Assembly: GCF_001570805.1 (NCBI RefSeq)
Contig: NZ_BCSJ01000014.1
Span: forward strand, 36,711-100,710
Direction of reading: 5' to 3'
DNA: 64,000 nt
Origin: Brevibacterium epidermidis NBRC 14811
Lineage (GTDB): Bacteria; Actinomycetota; Actinomycetes; Actinomycetales; Brevibacteriaceae
Positions 43,865 to 53,371 of the stretch are shown here, one piece after another; positions within the stretch are counted from its first letter, which is position 1, and every line of letters starts with the position of its first letter. The position numbers and the translations under genes are program-made. Under the pieces are notes generated by a model. The model was not told the origin of the DNA. It saw only the letters and a program-made list of their open reading frames with translations, and made no database searches.

Positions 43865-45067
43865 CTAGCCTACCTGGGCAGACACGAGTTCCGTGTAAAG
43901 ACCTGCGAGTTCTTCGGCAACTTCCCTCTCATCGGGAAGCTCGGCCCCGCGTGCCCGGGCCCGGGTCCCGAGTTCGGCGCGGCGGGCGGGATCGACGGCG
44001 AGTTCGGCCACGGCTTCAGCGAAGGCGGCATCGTCGTCAGGGTCGATGAGGATGCCGGCGTCGCCGACGAGTTCAGCGCTGCCGCCGGTGGCCGTGGCCA
44101 CGATCGCCTTGCCGGAGATGAGTGCTTCTTGGAGCACCAGCGCACGAGCTTCCCACACGCTGGTGAGCGCATAGATGTCCGCGGCGGCCGCGAGTTCCGC
44201 GATGTCGTCGCGGGGTCCGAGGAAATGCAGGGCAGGGATCGCCGAGGCGGCTGCGGCGTCATCGTATTGAGCGCGGACTTCGGCGAGCACTTCGTCGTCG
44301 GCGGCACCGGCGATGAGCGCGACGATCTCGCTCGGCTGGTTCCCCTCGGTCTGCCGGTTTCCTTCGTTCTGCCGGTTCCCCTGGGCCTGTCGGTTTCCTT
44401 CGCCGAGGCGGGCGAGTGCGCGTACGAGCATCGGGTAGTTCTTCTGTTTGGCAACCCTCCCGACGGCGAGCACGATGAGTGCGCCGGGATCGAAGTCGAA
44501 TTCCTCGGCCAGGTTCGCGCGGGTGGCGGCGGCCGCCTCGGCGGATACAGGTGTGACCTCGGGGGCGGCGGCAGGAAGAAAGCGAGCGGTCTGCGCGCCG
44601 AGTTCGCGAGCACGATCGACGAGGTCGGTGCTGGCGCCGAGGACGAGGTCGGTACCGCGGGCGAGCATCGTCTCGACGCGGGTTTCGACCCGGCCGCGCA
44701 GTCCCTGTCCGCTGGCTTGGTTGTGGAGGCTGAGGACGAATTTCGGTCGGCTCTTCAGCGTGCGCAGGGTCAGCAGGGTGATCAGCCCTGCCCGGAAGCC
44801 GTGGGCGTGGACGATCTGCGGGGCGAAGCTGCGCAGCAGTGTGCGCTGGCGGCGGATGAGAGCGGCGTCGGAGGCCCCGATTCCGGTGCCGAGTTCGAGG
44901 ACGCCGAAGCGGACTCCGGGCAGCAGGGAGAACCCGAAGTGCTCGTCGGTGGCGGCCGGTCCGATGACTCCGATCTCGTGCCCGGCGGCGGCGAGGTCAC
45001 GGGCGAGTGCGTGCACATGGGTGCCGACTCCCCCGGTCGAGGTGCCGATGGTGAAGACGATTCTCAT
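43865..45067 (-). CDS. Family 4 glycosyltransferase
   Basis: 400-aa GT-B enzyme. GGVGTHVHALARDLAAAGHE and IVHAHGFRAG in the N-terminal lobe, VGRVAKQKNYPMLVRAL in the hinge-donor lobe and YALTSVWEARALVLQEAL (the EX7E-type donor region) are clear. Inserted at about 222-245 is a repeat, GNRQ(A/N/T)(Q/E) four times in degenerate form, absent from the usual fold. The ATG overlaps the murJ-like stop. Substrate not predictable. Confidence 0.88.
   Translation of the reverse strand: MRIVFTIGTSTGGVGTHVHALARDLAAAGHEIGVIGPAATDEHFGFSLLPGVRFGVLELGTGIGASDAALIRRQRTLLRSFAPQIVHAHGFRAGLITLLTLRTLKSRPKFVLSLHNQASGQGLRGRVETRVETMLARGTDLVLGASTDLVDRARELGAQTARFLPAAAPEVTPVSAEAAAATRANLAEEFDFDPGALIVLAVGRVAKQKNYPMLVRALARLGEGNRQAQGNRQNEGNRQTEGNQPSEIVALIAGAADDEVLAEVRAQYDDAAAASAIPALHFLGPRDDIAELAAAADIYALTSVWEARALVLQEALISGKAIVATATGGSAELVGDAGILIDPDDDAAFAEAVAELAVDPARRAELGTRARARGAELPDEREVAEELAGLYTELVSAQVG
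44337..44400 (-). repeat. Tandem GNRQ coding repeat in the glycosyltransferase
   Basis: About four 18-bp units whose coding strand reads GGAAACCGACAG with variations, encoding EGNRQ-type units. Each unit is in phase, so copy-number change would not shift the frame. Confidence 0.7.
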
Positions 45068-46824
45068 GAGTCTTCCTCCCTGTCGGTGTCGCTGGAACCG
45101 TTGTCTGTGTCGCTGGGTCCGTTGTCTCTATTGTGCGTCTCTGCTGCGTGGACGGTCGTCTCGTCGTTGACACCTGCCCGGTTGCGGTCGGCCAACAGAC
45201 TGCGGACTTCGCCGAGGAAACCGCGGTCGACGATGAGCACGATGAGGCCGAAGACCGCGCAGCCGATGAGGGCTGCCACGACTCCGGCGATGACCGCCGA
45301 GCTCGCGGAATTGTCGAAGAGTCCCCCGAACCACTGCGAGGTCACGACCCCGGCGGTGCCTGCGACGACGGCGGCCCCGAGAGCGAGCAGCGACCGACGT
45401 CCGACGAGGGCGAGTCCGGCGGGTCCGAGGACGCGGTGCATGTTCACGAGGAGGAACACTCCGGCCACTGTCATGCCCAGTACGTAGCCGCTGCAGATGC
45501 AGATGAGGGTCAGTCCCGCGTTGCCGTTCGCATTCGTCACGAGGATGGCCCCGACCATGCCGACGATGACGAGGATCCAGCCCGTCGTCGTGGCGGCGGC
45601 CGAGTGTCGGGAGCGTTCGAGCGCATAGAAGACGCGGGTGCCCCAGGCGACGAAGCACCAACCGGGCACGGCCAGGGCCATGACCATGATCGCCGGTGCC
45701 ATCGAGTCGAAGGGAGCGGCGGATGTGTTTTCGGCGTCGATGGCGATGAAGAAGGTCTGCAGGGGGCCCGCAGCTGAGAGCAGGATGACGGCGCCGAGTC
45801 CGCCGACGGCGATGATGAGCGCCGTCGTCGTCGAGGTCACCGACCGCAAGCGTTTCCCGGCTTCCGCACGTCTGTGCTCGGTCGCCTCGGGGTCGGTGGA
45901 TCGTCCCACCCAGGTCGATAGCGTCGGGAAGACCACGGTCGCCACGGTCACGGCGAGCACGGCGTAGGGCAGGAGGTAGACGGCGTTGATGTAGCTGAAG
46001 AGGACGAGCGTGCCGTCCCCGCCGATGTGGTTTGCCAGAGTCAGGGTCGCGAGCACAGCGGCCTGCTGGGCGAGCAGGGCCGACATTCCGGCACCGGCGA
46101 GGCGCAGCGCACGGTGGGCGACTCCGGGTGGGAAGGTGAAGGTGGGGCGCAGCTTCAAACCGGTCGAGGCCATCGGCAGGGCCAACGGCAGAGCGAGAGC
46201 TGCGACGCCGACGGTGGTGCCCCAGCCGAGCCAACCGAGGTGGGTCTGCCAGGTGTCGTCGCTGCCGCCGACTGTTTTGTAGGCGATATAACTGCCGATG
46301 ACGACGAGGCTGGAGAGGAGCGGGGCGAAAGCCGGCCACAGGAACCTCCGGTGGGCCTGCAGCACCCCGGTGAGCACGGCGCCGATTCCGTAGAGGACGA
46401 GCTGCGGGGAGAACATGAGCAGCAGCTCTACGGTCGCCTGCACTCCCGCGTCACTGGTCTTCGTGTCGACGAGGATCCTCGCGATCTGCGGGGCGAAGAC
46501 GGCCAGCAAGATCGACAGAGGCAGGGTGACGCTGATCGCCCAGGTCAGCAGGCCCGAGGCGATGCGTCCCGCGGTCTGCTTGTCCGATCTGGCCAGCGGC
46601 ACCGCGAGCAGCGGGATGACCGCTCCGGCCAGGGCGCCGCCGGCGACGACCTCGAAGAGGATGTTCGGGACCTGGTTCGCGCTCTGGTAGGCGGTGCCGA
46701 CGGTGCCGGCGCCGACGGTCGCCGAGAACACCAGCCAGCGCAAGAAGCCGACCAGTCGGGTCAGCAGGGTGATGATCGATACGAGCAGCGCCGTGGAGGC
46801 GAGGACTCGAACGAGCTTGTTCAC
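45064..46824 (-). CDS. murJ: MurJ/MviN-like lipid flippase
   Basis: 586 aa with about 14 membrane helices and an Asp/Ser/Thr-rich cytoplasmic tail (DNGPSDTDNGSSDTD). LVSIITLLTRLVGFLRWLVFSATVG and YQSANQVPNILFEVVAGGAL are MOP/MurJ signatures. MurJ flips lipid II; in many Actinobacteria the essential copy (MviN) is near the chromosome terminus or origin side genes, so this could be the housekeeping flippase or a second one dedicated to the neighbouring glycosyltransferases. GTG start overlapping the MraY-like gene. Confidence 0.88.
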   Translation of the reverse strand: MNKLVRVLASTALLVSIITLLTRLVGFLRWLVFSATVGAGTVGTAYQSANQVPNILFEVVAGGALAGAVIPLLAVPLARSDKQTAGRIASGLLTWAISVTLPLSILLAVFAPQIARILVDTKTSDAGVQATVELLLMFSPQLVLYGIGAVLTGVLQAHRRFLWPAFAPLLSSLVVIGSYIAYKTVGGSDDTWQTHLGWLGWGTTVGVAALALPLALPMASTGLKLRPTFTFPPGVAHRALRLAGAGMSALLAQQAAVLATLTLANHIGGDGTLVLFSYINAVYLLPYAVLAVTVATVVFPTLSTWVGRSTDPEATEHRRAEAGKRLRSVTSTTTALIIAVGGLGAVILLSAAGPLQTFFIAIDAENTSAAPFDSMAPAIMVMALAVPGWCFVAWGTRVFYALERSRHSAAATTTGWILVIVGMVGAILVTNANGNAGLTLICICSGYVLGMTVAGVFLLVNMHRVLGPAGLALVGRRSLLALGAAVVAGTAGVVTSQWFGGLFDNSASSAVIAGVVAALIGCAVFGLIVLIVDRGFLGEVRSLLADRNRAGVNDETTVHAAETHNRDNGPSDTDNGSSDTDREEDS

Positions 46825-47687
46825 ACGACCTCGCGGCCGAAGGAGTCGATCTCCCTCAGGCCCGGTGTTGATTCGATGACGGAGGTGAAGGACACCTTCT
46901 CGCTGGCCAGGGTGAGTCCGGCGAGGACTGCGAGGATGAGGCGTCGCTGTGCCGGGGTGGCGGTTTCGGCGAGGATCACGCCGATCGCCGCGCCCAGGGC
47001 GTTGGCTCCGGTGTCTCCGAGCATGGCATCACCGGCCAGGTCATCGGGCCAGGCGGCGGCCGTGACTCCGGCGATCGCACCTGAGGGTGCCCAGGACACG
47101 CGGCGTTCGTGGTCGGTGAAGGCCAGCGTGAGTGCTCCGACCTTGAGTGCCCGGCCGGGACGCAGATCGAGGAGGTTGAACAGGTTGGCCGATCCGGCGA
47201 TCACTCCCCCGGTGACGATGACATCCGCGGCGGCCGCGTACCAGGGCCGGTCGTCCTTATGGCTGATCCCGAAGATCCCAGTCGGGCGGGTGCGGCTGCG
47301 CAGGATCGCGGCGGCCGCGATCGACGCGAGCGGGATGCCGGTGATCTTCAACGTCCCGGTCGTGATCTCCCCGCGGGCCAGTGCGGACAGGTGGCCGCGC
47401 AGGCCTTTGGAGGACCCGGACTCACAGAAATCGTCGACAGCACCGAGGCCGCCCGCCGCGGCCGTGGCCAGCAGGGTCGCCGTCCGCTGACGGGGATCTT
47501 CGATGAGCAGGCTCCCGGCCAGCAGTCCCGCTGTGACGGCGGGGCCTTCGGCGAGTGAGACGTCGTGTCCTGCGTGGTTGGTGCGCACCACGCTCTCATG
47601 GGTGCGCAGCCGTGATCTGAGCACGGCCTTCGTCGCGGTGAAGCCGGCGAGTCCGGCCACGGCGGTGCTGACGATGGAGCGGATCAT
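46821..47687 (-). CDS. MraY/WecA-like glycosyl-1-phosphate transferase family protein
   Basis: 288 aa, shorter than MraY (about 360) with fewer helices. Recognisable family motifs: GAVDDFCESGSSKGLRGHL (the DD pair that binds Mg2+ and a GLRG loop), NLFNLLDLRPGRALK (equivalent of NAVNLTDG) and LGDTGANALGAAIG (equivalent of GDxGS). Function may be transfer of a sugar-phosphate to a polyprenyl carrier, or it may be a degenerate relative, because the C-terminal His cluster (HHxxE type) is not seen. Overlaps steB and murJ by four bases each. Confidence 0.75.
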   Translation of the reverse strand: MIRSIVSTAVAGLAGFTATKAVLRSRLRTHESVVRTNHAGHDVSLAEGPAVTAGLLAGSLLIEDPRQRTATLLATAAAGGLGAVDDFCESGSSKGLRGHLSALARGEITTGTLKITGIPLASIAAAAILRSRTRPTGIFGISHKDDRPWYAAAADVIVTGGVIAGSANLFNLLDLRPGRALKVGALTLAFTDHERRVSWAPSGAIAGVTAAAWPDDLAGDAMLGDTGANALGAAIGVILAETATPAQRRLILAVLAGLTLASEKVSFTSVIESTPGLREIDSFGREVV

Positions 47688-48676
47688 TTCTCGTCTCCGT
47701 TCTGCGTGTCATCGGAGGATGTGTCTTCGATCTTGCCCGGCAGGATGCTTTCGGCATCCTCGGCGAATCCGAAGTGCCCGTGTTTTCCGTCTTCTCCGGA
47801 GGCCAGTGCCCGCACGGTGATGACGGGGCCGGCACCGAGGCCGAGTCCGTCGACGGTGCTGGCGCGGGACTTCTCCGACCGCAGCACGTTGACGAGTCCG
47901 TTCTGTGCCGATCCGGCGTCACCGGCGACGACCACCGAGGTGGCTTCGGCGGTGAGTACGGTGACGAAGTCGGTGACGAGGGTGCGGGTGCCCTTGTCGT
48001 CGGAGGCCTGCGGACTGGGCTCGGTATCCTCGGCGAGGGTCGAGTTCTCATCGTCGATGACGATGAACAGCGAGGTCGTCTTGTGGTCCGAGTCGGTGCG
48101 CAGACGGTCGGCTTCGACGAAGGCGTCGTAGAGCTTCGCCGCCTGCTTCTCCGCATCCGCCTGGTCGTCCTCGTCCTCGAGCATCGAGGCGTCGCCGGTC
48201 AGGGCGATGACGAGGGCGGCGCGGATCGCGGTCGAGTCGTCCTTCGGCAGGTTCGGCACGAGGATCCGCAGCTTCTTGAGGAACTGATCGGAATCGTCGA
48301 GGCTGAGCGTGTTCGGCACGAACGAGACGTCGCCGGCGATGGTCCCATCGGCTTCCTTGACCCGGTTGCTCACCTCTTCGACCTGCTCGGAGTCCGCTTC
48401 GGGGGCGGCGATGATGCTCACTTCCTGCCCGTCGAGGGTGCCGCCGATGAGTTCCGGGGCGGAGGCGGTGACGAATTCGTTCTGCTTGTCGATATTGCCC
48501 TTGGCCGCGTCGAGATCCGAACGCAGGTTGTCGCGGTCAGAGCGCAGGGCGTCGACCTGGCTCTGCAGGGATTCGCCGATCGGCTCCTTCAGCGGTCCCG
48601 CACCGAGGACGATGCCGACGGCCAGCGCCAGGAACACCGAGACGAGGGAGACGAGGTGGTAGCGGAAATCAATCAC
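47684..48676 (-). CDS. steB: SteB/MctB-type membrane protein
   Basis: 330 aa. An N-terminal membrane helix (VSLVSVFLALAVGIVLGAGPL) is followed by a coiled coil (about 35-68, heptad-like LQSQVDALRSDRDNL) and an extracytoplasmic alpha/beta domain. Rv1698, in the same position, was described as a copper-efflux channel protein (MctB); in Corynebacterium SteB acts with SteA in daughter-cell separation. The assignment here rests on position and overall sequence. GTG start overlaps steA by 8 bp. Confidence 0.87.
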   Translation of the reverse strand: MIDFRYHLVSLVSVFLALAVGIVLGAGPLKEPIGESLQSQVDALRSDRDNLRSDLDAAKGNIDKQNEFVTASAPELIGGTLDGQEVSIIAAPEADSEQVEEVSNRVKEADGTIAGDVSFVPNTLSLDDSDQFLKKLRILVPNLPKDDSTAIRAALVIALTGDASMLEDEDDQADAEKQAAKLYDAFVEADRLRTDSDHKTTSLFIVIDDENSTLAEDTEPSPQASDDKGTRTLVTDFVTVLTAEATSVVVAGDAGSAQNGLVNVLRSEKSRASTVDGLGLGAGPVITVRALASGEDGKHGHFGFAEDAESILPGKIEDTSSDDTQNGDEK

Positions 48677-49907
48677 GGGTCAGTCCTTGGATGAGGCCGG
48701 CGGAATCGGTCGATGCTGTGGGGTCGCCGCCGAAGAGTGAGCCGATCCAGCCGAAGAGGCCGTCGAGTTGGGCGCCGATGAGGCCGAGGAAGGTCTGTCC
48801 GGCCGAGGTCGCGGTCATCGCCACACCGAGGGCGACGAGGCCTGAGATGATGAGCACGGCCAGCTGCAGGCTGGAGATGCGCTGCCGGTAGAGCAGGGAC
48901 ACGCCCTTGGCGTCGATGAGCTTCGAGCCCACGCGCAGTCGGGTGATGAAGGTCGAGGCCATGCCCTTGCGGCCTTTGTCGAGGAACTCCATGACGGTGT
49001 CGTGGGTGCCGACGGCGACGATGAGTTCGGCGCCTTTGTCGTCGGCGAGCAGCATGGCGATGTCCTCGCTCGTGCCCGAGGCTGCGAAGGCCACGCATTC
49101 GACGCCGAGGGCTTCGACCCGTTCGGTGCCGGGTGCCGTGCCGTCACGGTAGGCGTGGACGACGATCTCGGCACCCGAGGTCAGAGCGGTGTCGGACACG
49201 GAGTCCATGTCCCCGACGATCATGTCCGGTCGGTATCCGGCTTCGATGATGGCGTCGGCTCCGCCGTCGACGCCGATGAGCAGCGGCCGGTATTCGCGGA
49301 TGTAGGAGGCCAGCATCGCCAGGTCCTCCTTGTAGTGGTACCCGCGGACGACGATGAGCACATGCCGGTCGGTGAACTTCGTCTTCACCTCGGGCACGAC
49401 GAGTTCGGCCGAGAGCAGATCGGAGTCCTTGCGGATGTATTCGATCGTGTTGTCGATGAAGTCGACGAGCACGGAGTTCATTCCGGCTTCGGCGGCGTGC
49501 ATGTCCTCGGCGATCGTCTCGGCCGTCTGCAGGACTCCCGTGGCTACTTCGGTCTCGCCAGAGTAGATGGTGGCGCCTTCGATGGAGATCTCGGCGTTCT
49601 CGTCGACGGTGTCGAAGATCTCCGCTCCGGCGGCGTCGATGAGGGGGATGCCGGCGTCGACGATGATGCTCGGGCCGAGGTTCGGGTAGCGGCCGGAGAT
49701 CGATTTGTCCGCGTTGATCACCGCGGCCGGCCGGCAGGCGACGAGGGCTTCGGCGGAGATGCGGTCGATATCGGAGTGTTTGATGACGGCGATATCGCCT
49801 GCTTGGAGGCGTTTCGTCAGATTCTTTGTGCGTCGGTCCAGACGGGCAGGGGCGGGACCGGACCGAGTCGGTGCGGTGAGGTTCTCACGGTGTCTGCGCA
49901 CTTTCAT
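48669..49907 (-). CDS. steA: SteA-type cytokinetic ring protein
   Basis: 412 aa. A thiamin pyrophosphokinase-like core (LLIGVDGGADAIIEAGYRPDMIVGDMDS) and a C-terminal membrane helix (about 345-366) are visible, the Rv1697/SteA layout. In C. glutamicum SteA localises to the division site and works with SteB and the RipA-type hydrolases in cell separation (established there). RLRVGSKLIDAKGVSLLY precedes the helix. Starts 15 bp after recN. Confidence 0.9.
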   Translation of the reverse strand: MKVRRHRENLTAPTRSGPAPARLDRRTKNLTKRLQAGDIAVIKHSDIDRISAEALVACRPAAVINADKSISGRYPNLGPSIIVDAGIPLIDAAGAEIFDTVDENAEISIEGATIYSGETEVATGVLQTAETIAEDMHAAEAGMNSVLVDFIDNTIEYIRKDSDLLSAELVVPEVKTKFTDRHVLIVVRGYHYKEDLAMLASYIREYRPLLIGVDGGADAIIEAGYRPDMIVGDMDSVSDTALTSGAEIVVHAYRDGTAPGTERVEALGVECVAFAASGTSEDIAMLLADDKGAELIVAVGTHDTVMEFLDKGRKGMASTFITRLRVGSKLIDAKGVSLLYRQRISSLQLAVLIISGLVALGVAMTATSAGQTFLGLIGAQLDGLFGWIGSLFGGDPTASTDSAGLIQGLTRD

Positions 49908-49922
49908 GGTCCGCCCATTCTC

Positions 49923-51626
49923 TCATCTGCTGCCAACGCCGGCCTCCTTGACCTGCCGAGCGTTGTCGAGCAGTTCGGCCGCGTGGGCCTTCGCCGAGGC
50001 GGAGTCGTCCATTCCTGCCAACATGCGGGAGAGTTCGACGACGCGTTCGGCATCGGTGAGCTCCTGCACGCCCGAGCGCACGGTCTCGGCGTCATCGTCC
50101 TTGACGATGGTCACATGGGTGTCGGCCCAGGCTGCGACCTGCGGCAGGTGGGTGACGACGATGACCTGGGCGTTCCGGGCGAGCTTGGCCAGTCGGCGAC
50201 CGATCTCCACGGCAGCTTTGCCGCCGACTCCGGCGTCGACTTCGTCGAAGACGTAGGTGGGGATGGATTCGCTGGCGGCGCGGACGACTTCGATGGCGAG
50301 CATGACGCGGGAGAGCTCACCACCGCTGGCGATCTTCGCGATGTCATCGGGGATGGAGGATTCGTGGGCGGCGAAGGTCAGCCGGACCTCGTCGGCCCCG
50401 TGGGTGGTGGGTTCGCGTTCGGAGATCTCGAAGGCGACCGAGGCCTTCGGCATCGACAGGGCGGCCAGTTCTTCGCTGACGGCTGCGGAGAACTCCTCCG
50501 CGGTGGACTTGCGGATCTCGGTGAGCGCCGAGGCGGCCGCTTCCATGGTCTCGCGAGCCTCGGTGAGTTCGGCGTCGAGTCCGTCGAGGTCGCGGTCCTC
50601 GGCTTCGAGTTCGGCGAGTTCCGCGGCCGATCGGGTTTCGAAGTCGAGGACTTCGGCGACGTCCTGGCCGTAGGGGGCCAGAGATCCGAGTTCCGCGCGA
50701 CGGGCTTCGGTCTCCTCAAGCGAGGTCTCGCCGAGTTCGTCGAATCCCGAGAGGTAGGACGACAGTTCCGCGGCGGAGTCGGACAGGCGCAGCACAGCGT
50801 CGTTGAGTGCCTCGCGGATGGTGACGAGTTCCTTGTCGGAGCCTTCGACATCGGAAATCGTGCTGATGGCTTGGTGGACGAGGTCGACGGCCGCCCCGGC
50901 ATCGTCGATCTCAGAACCGAGCAGCAGGTCGTGGGCGGCGCCGACGGCGCGGGTGATCTCGGCGGCGGACCCGAGCTTCGCCGCCTGCGCGGCCAGGGTC
51001 TCGTCCTCACCGGGTTCGGGACGGACCTTGTCGATGGCCTCCAGGCAGCCGCGCAGCCACAGGATGCGTTCGCGGCGGGCGGCGGTTGAGTCTTTGATGC
51101 GAGTGACGCGGGCTTGCGTCTCGCGCCAGTTCTCGAAGGCGACACGGTAGCGGTCGGCCACCTCGGCGAGGGCCGACCCGCCGGCGGCGTCGAGGAGGTG
51201 CCGCTGCTGGGCGGCTCCCCTGAGGCGCAGCTGTTCGGACTGGCCGTGGAGGGTGATGAGGTCCGAGGAGATGTCGGTGAGCACGGAGATCGGCACGGTC
51301 CGTCCGCCGGCCGTCGCCCGGGCGCGGCCTTTGAGTGCGACGGTACGGGAGATGATCGCTTCGTCGTCGGCGCTGCCGCCGGCTTCCTCGATGCGTTCGC
51401 GCACGGGTTCGGCAACTCCGGTGAAGATGCCCTCGACTTCGGCCTTCTCCGCGCCTTTGCGCACGACTCCAGAGCCGACCTTGCGGCCCATGAGAAGGGA
51501 CAGAGCGGAGACGAACATGGTCTTGCCCGCACCGGTCTCACCGGTGACGACGGTGAAGCCGGTGTCGAGTTCGACGGCGGCCTCGGCGATGACGCCGAGG
51601 TGGGAGATGCGCAGTTCGGAGATCAT
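49923..51626 (-). CDS. recN: DNA repair protein RecN
   Basis: 567-aa SMC-like ATPase for double-strand break repair. Head half-sites: GETGAGKTMFVSAL (Walker A), ASGGELSRVMLAIEV (signature) and YVFDEVDAGVGGKA (Walker B). The middle (about 155-370) is coiled coil with many Glu/Ala heptads. Its ATG follows the nadK stop without a gap, the Rv1695-Rv1696 order. Confidence 0.96.
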   Translation of the reverse strand: MISELRISHLGVIAEAAVELDTGFTVVTGETGAGKTMFVSALSLLMGRKVGSGVVRKGAEKAEVEGIFTGVAEPVRERIEEAGGSADDEAIISRTVALKGRARATAGGRTVPISVLTDISSDLITLHGQSEQLRLRGAAQQRHLLDAAGGSALAEVADRYRVAFENWRETQARVTRIKDSTAARRERILWLRGCLEAIDKVRPEPGEDETLAAQAAKLGSAAEITRAVGAAHDLLLGSEIDDAGAAVDLVHQAISTISDVEGSDKELVTIREALNDAVLRLSDSAAELSSYLSGFDELGETSLEETEARRAELGSLAPYGQDVAEVLDFETRSAAELAELEAEDRDLDGLDAELTEARETMEAAASALTEIRKSTAEEFSAAVSEELAALSMPKASVAFEISEREPTTHGADEVRLTFAAHESSIPDDIAKIASGGELSRVMLAIEVVRAASESIPTYVFDEVDAGVGGKAAVEIGRRLAKLARNAQVIVVTHLPQVAAWADTHVTIVKDDDAETVRSGVQELTDAERVVELSRMLAGMDDSASAKAHAAELLDNARQVKEAGVGSR

Positions 51627-52568
51627 TCAGGCCTCCTTGATCGGTCCTCGCCAGCCGGAGACGGGCAGGCGGAACTTCGCGACGAGTCGGTCGGTGAACG
51701 GGCCGGTGTGCAGGCGAGCGAGGCGGATCGGCGATTTCGAACGCGTGGCTTCCACACGCGCCCCGGACGGCAGTTCGAGGGCACGGCGACCGTCGCACCA
51801 CAGCACGGCGGAGAACTCGGGATTCGACTGGGAGATCTCCACGCCGAGGCGGGAGGTCGGGTTGACGACCAGAGGTTTGGAGAACAGGGCGTGGGCGGAG
51901 ATCGGAACGAGGATGAGCGCTTCGACCTCGGGCCAGACGATGGGACCGCCGGCGGAGAACGAGTACGCGGTCGAGCCGGTGGGGGTGGCGAGGATGACGC
52001 CGTCGCAGCCGAAGGAGGATACGGGGCGGGCGTCGACGCCGAGGACGACGTCGATCATCCGGGATTTCGAGGTCTTCTCGATGGTCGCCTCGTTGAGCGC
52101 CCAGGCGTTGAAGATGTTCTCGCCTTCGTGCCACACGGACACGTCGAGGGCGAGCCTCTCCTCGACGGAGTAGTCGCGTTGGGAGGCGCGGTGGACCGCC
52201 TCGGCGAGGTCTTCCTTCTCGCTTTCGGCGAGGAATCCGACATGGCCGAGGTTGACGCCCATGAGCGGGGCGCCGGAGCCGTGGAAGCGTTCGGCGGCGC
52301 GCAGGATCGTGCCGTCGCCGCCTAAGACGATGACGAGTTCGCAGGCGTTCTTCCACTCCCCCAGCTCGGAGGGATCGATGATGATGCAGTGGTTGAGGAT
52401 GGGTTCGTCGTCGACGGCTTCGGCCTGTCGGGCGCGGATGCCGACGATCTCGTCGGAGAGGACGACGGGGGTGACTCCGTCGTCGAGGAGGGCCTTGAAC
52501 ACGCTGACTGCGGCCACGGCCGACTCATCACGTTGGGGGTGCAGCAGCACCATGATGTGTCTGGTCAC
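51627..52568 (-). CDS. nadK: NAD kinase
   Basis: 313 aa. Phosphorylates NAD to NADP. GGDGTILRAAE carries the catalytic Asp, NLGHVGFLAE follows, and ATPTGSTAYSFSAGGPIV is the second family motif. GTG start overlapping tlyA (GTGA). Confidence 0.96.
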   Translation of the reverse strand: MTRHIMVLLHPQRDESAVAAVSVFKALLDDGVTPVVLSDEIVGIRARQAEAVDDEPILNHCIIIDPSELGEWKNACELVIVLGGDGTILRAAERFHGSGAPLMGVNLGHVGFLAESEKEDLAEAVHRASQRDYSVEERLALDVSVWHEGENIFNAWALNEATIEKTSKSRMIDVVLGVDARPVSSFGCDGVILATPTGSTAYSFSAGGPIVWPEVEALILVPISAHALFSKPLVVNPTSRLGVEISQSNPEFSAVLWCDGRRALELPSGARVEATRSKSPIRLARLHTGPFTDRLVAKFRLPVSGWRGPIKEA

Positions 52569-53371
52569 GACTCTCCTCTCATCATTTCGTCCAGGTGGGC
52601 GGGGATGTCTGCTTGGTCGAGCCTATCGGACTGGTCATGTGTTCGGCCTGGGCGAACACGCAGGAAGTACTCTCGGTTCCCGCTCGGGCCCGGCAGCGGT
52701 GAGGGTGCGATGTCGGTGACGCGCGCGTCGTGGTCGGTGACGGACTCGAGGACGGAGTCGATGGCGCGGCGGCGTTTGTCCCGGCTGGTGACGACTCCGT
52801 GTTTGTCCAGGGACGCGCGTGCCAGTTCGAATTGGGGTTTGACCATGAGGAGGAGTTCTCCGTATGCGGCGGTGGCGGCCAGCAGCGGTGCGATGAGCAG
52901 GCGCAGGGAGATGAAGGAGACGTCGGCGACGACGAGGTCGACGGTCGGCACGTCGGAGTCGGCGAGTTCGCGGAGGTTGAGTCCTTCGCGGACGTGCACG
53001 CGCGGGTCGACGCGGAGGATGGGCGCAAGTTGGTCGTGGCCGACGTCGACGGCCCAGACCTGCGCGACTCCGCGGGTGAGGAGGACTTGGGTGAAGCCGC
53101 CGGTGGAGGCTCCCGCGTCGAGGGCGGTCAGTCCGCTCAGTTCGTCGGTGAGGTCGAAGGCGTCGAGCGCGCCGAGGAGTTTGTGGGCGCTGCGGGCGAC
53201 CCAGGGGTCGGGTTCGGTGACGGTGACGTCGTCGGTGTCTTTCACGTCTTGGGAGGCTTTGGAGGCGGTGCGGCCGTTGACGCTGACGCGGCCGGCGGCG
53301 ATTTCGCGGGCCGCGCGGGAGCGAGAGTTCAGCAGTCCGCGGTCGACGAGAGCCCGGTCGAGTCTGCTCAC
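52565..53371 (-). CDS. tlyA: TlyA family rRNA 2'-O-methyltransferase
   Basis: 268 aa. An S4 domain (SRLDRALVDRGLLNSRSRAAREI) precedes an FtsJ-like methyltransferase with TALDAGASTGGFTQVLL (SAM site) and YGELLLMVKPQFE (catalytic Lys). TlyA methylates 16S and 23S rRNA in mycobacteria, a modification needed for capreomycin binding. GTG start overlapping the small protein gene. Confidence 0.95.
   Translation of the reverse strand: MSRLDRALVDRGLLNSRSRAAREIAAGRVSVNGRTASKASQDVKDTDDVTVTEPDPWVARSAHKLLGALDAFDLTDELSGLTALDAGASTGGFTQVLLTRGVAQVWAVDVGHDQLAPILRVDPRVHVREGLNLRELADSDVPTVDLVVADVSFISLRLLIAPLLAATAAYGELLLMVKPQFELARASLDKHGVVTSRDKRRRAIDSVLESVTDHDARVTDIAPSPLPGPSGNREYFLRVRPGRTHDQSDRLDQADIPAHLDEMMRGES

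Noticed and set aside
43682..45487. 601-codon + strand frame over the glycosyltransferase genes
   Set aside because: Runs across two real genes on the other strand with overlapping junctions; composition is antisense-like.
49002..51089. 695-codon + strand frame over steA/recN
   Set aside because: Antisense shadow; spans the end of one real gene and most of another.
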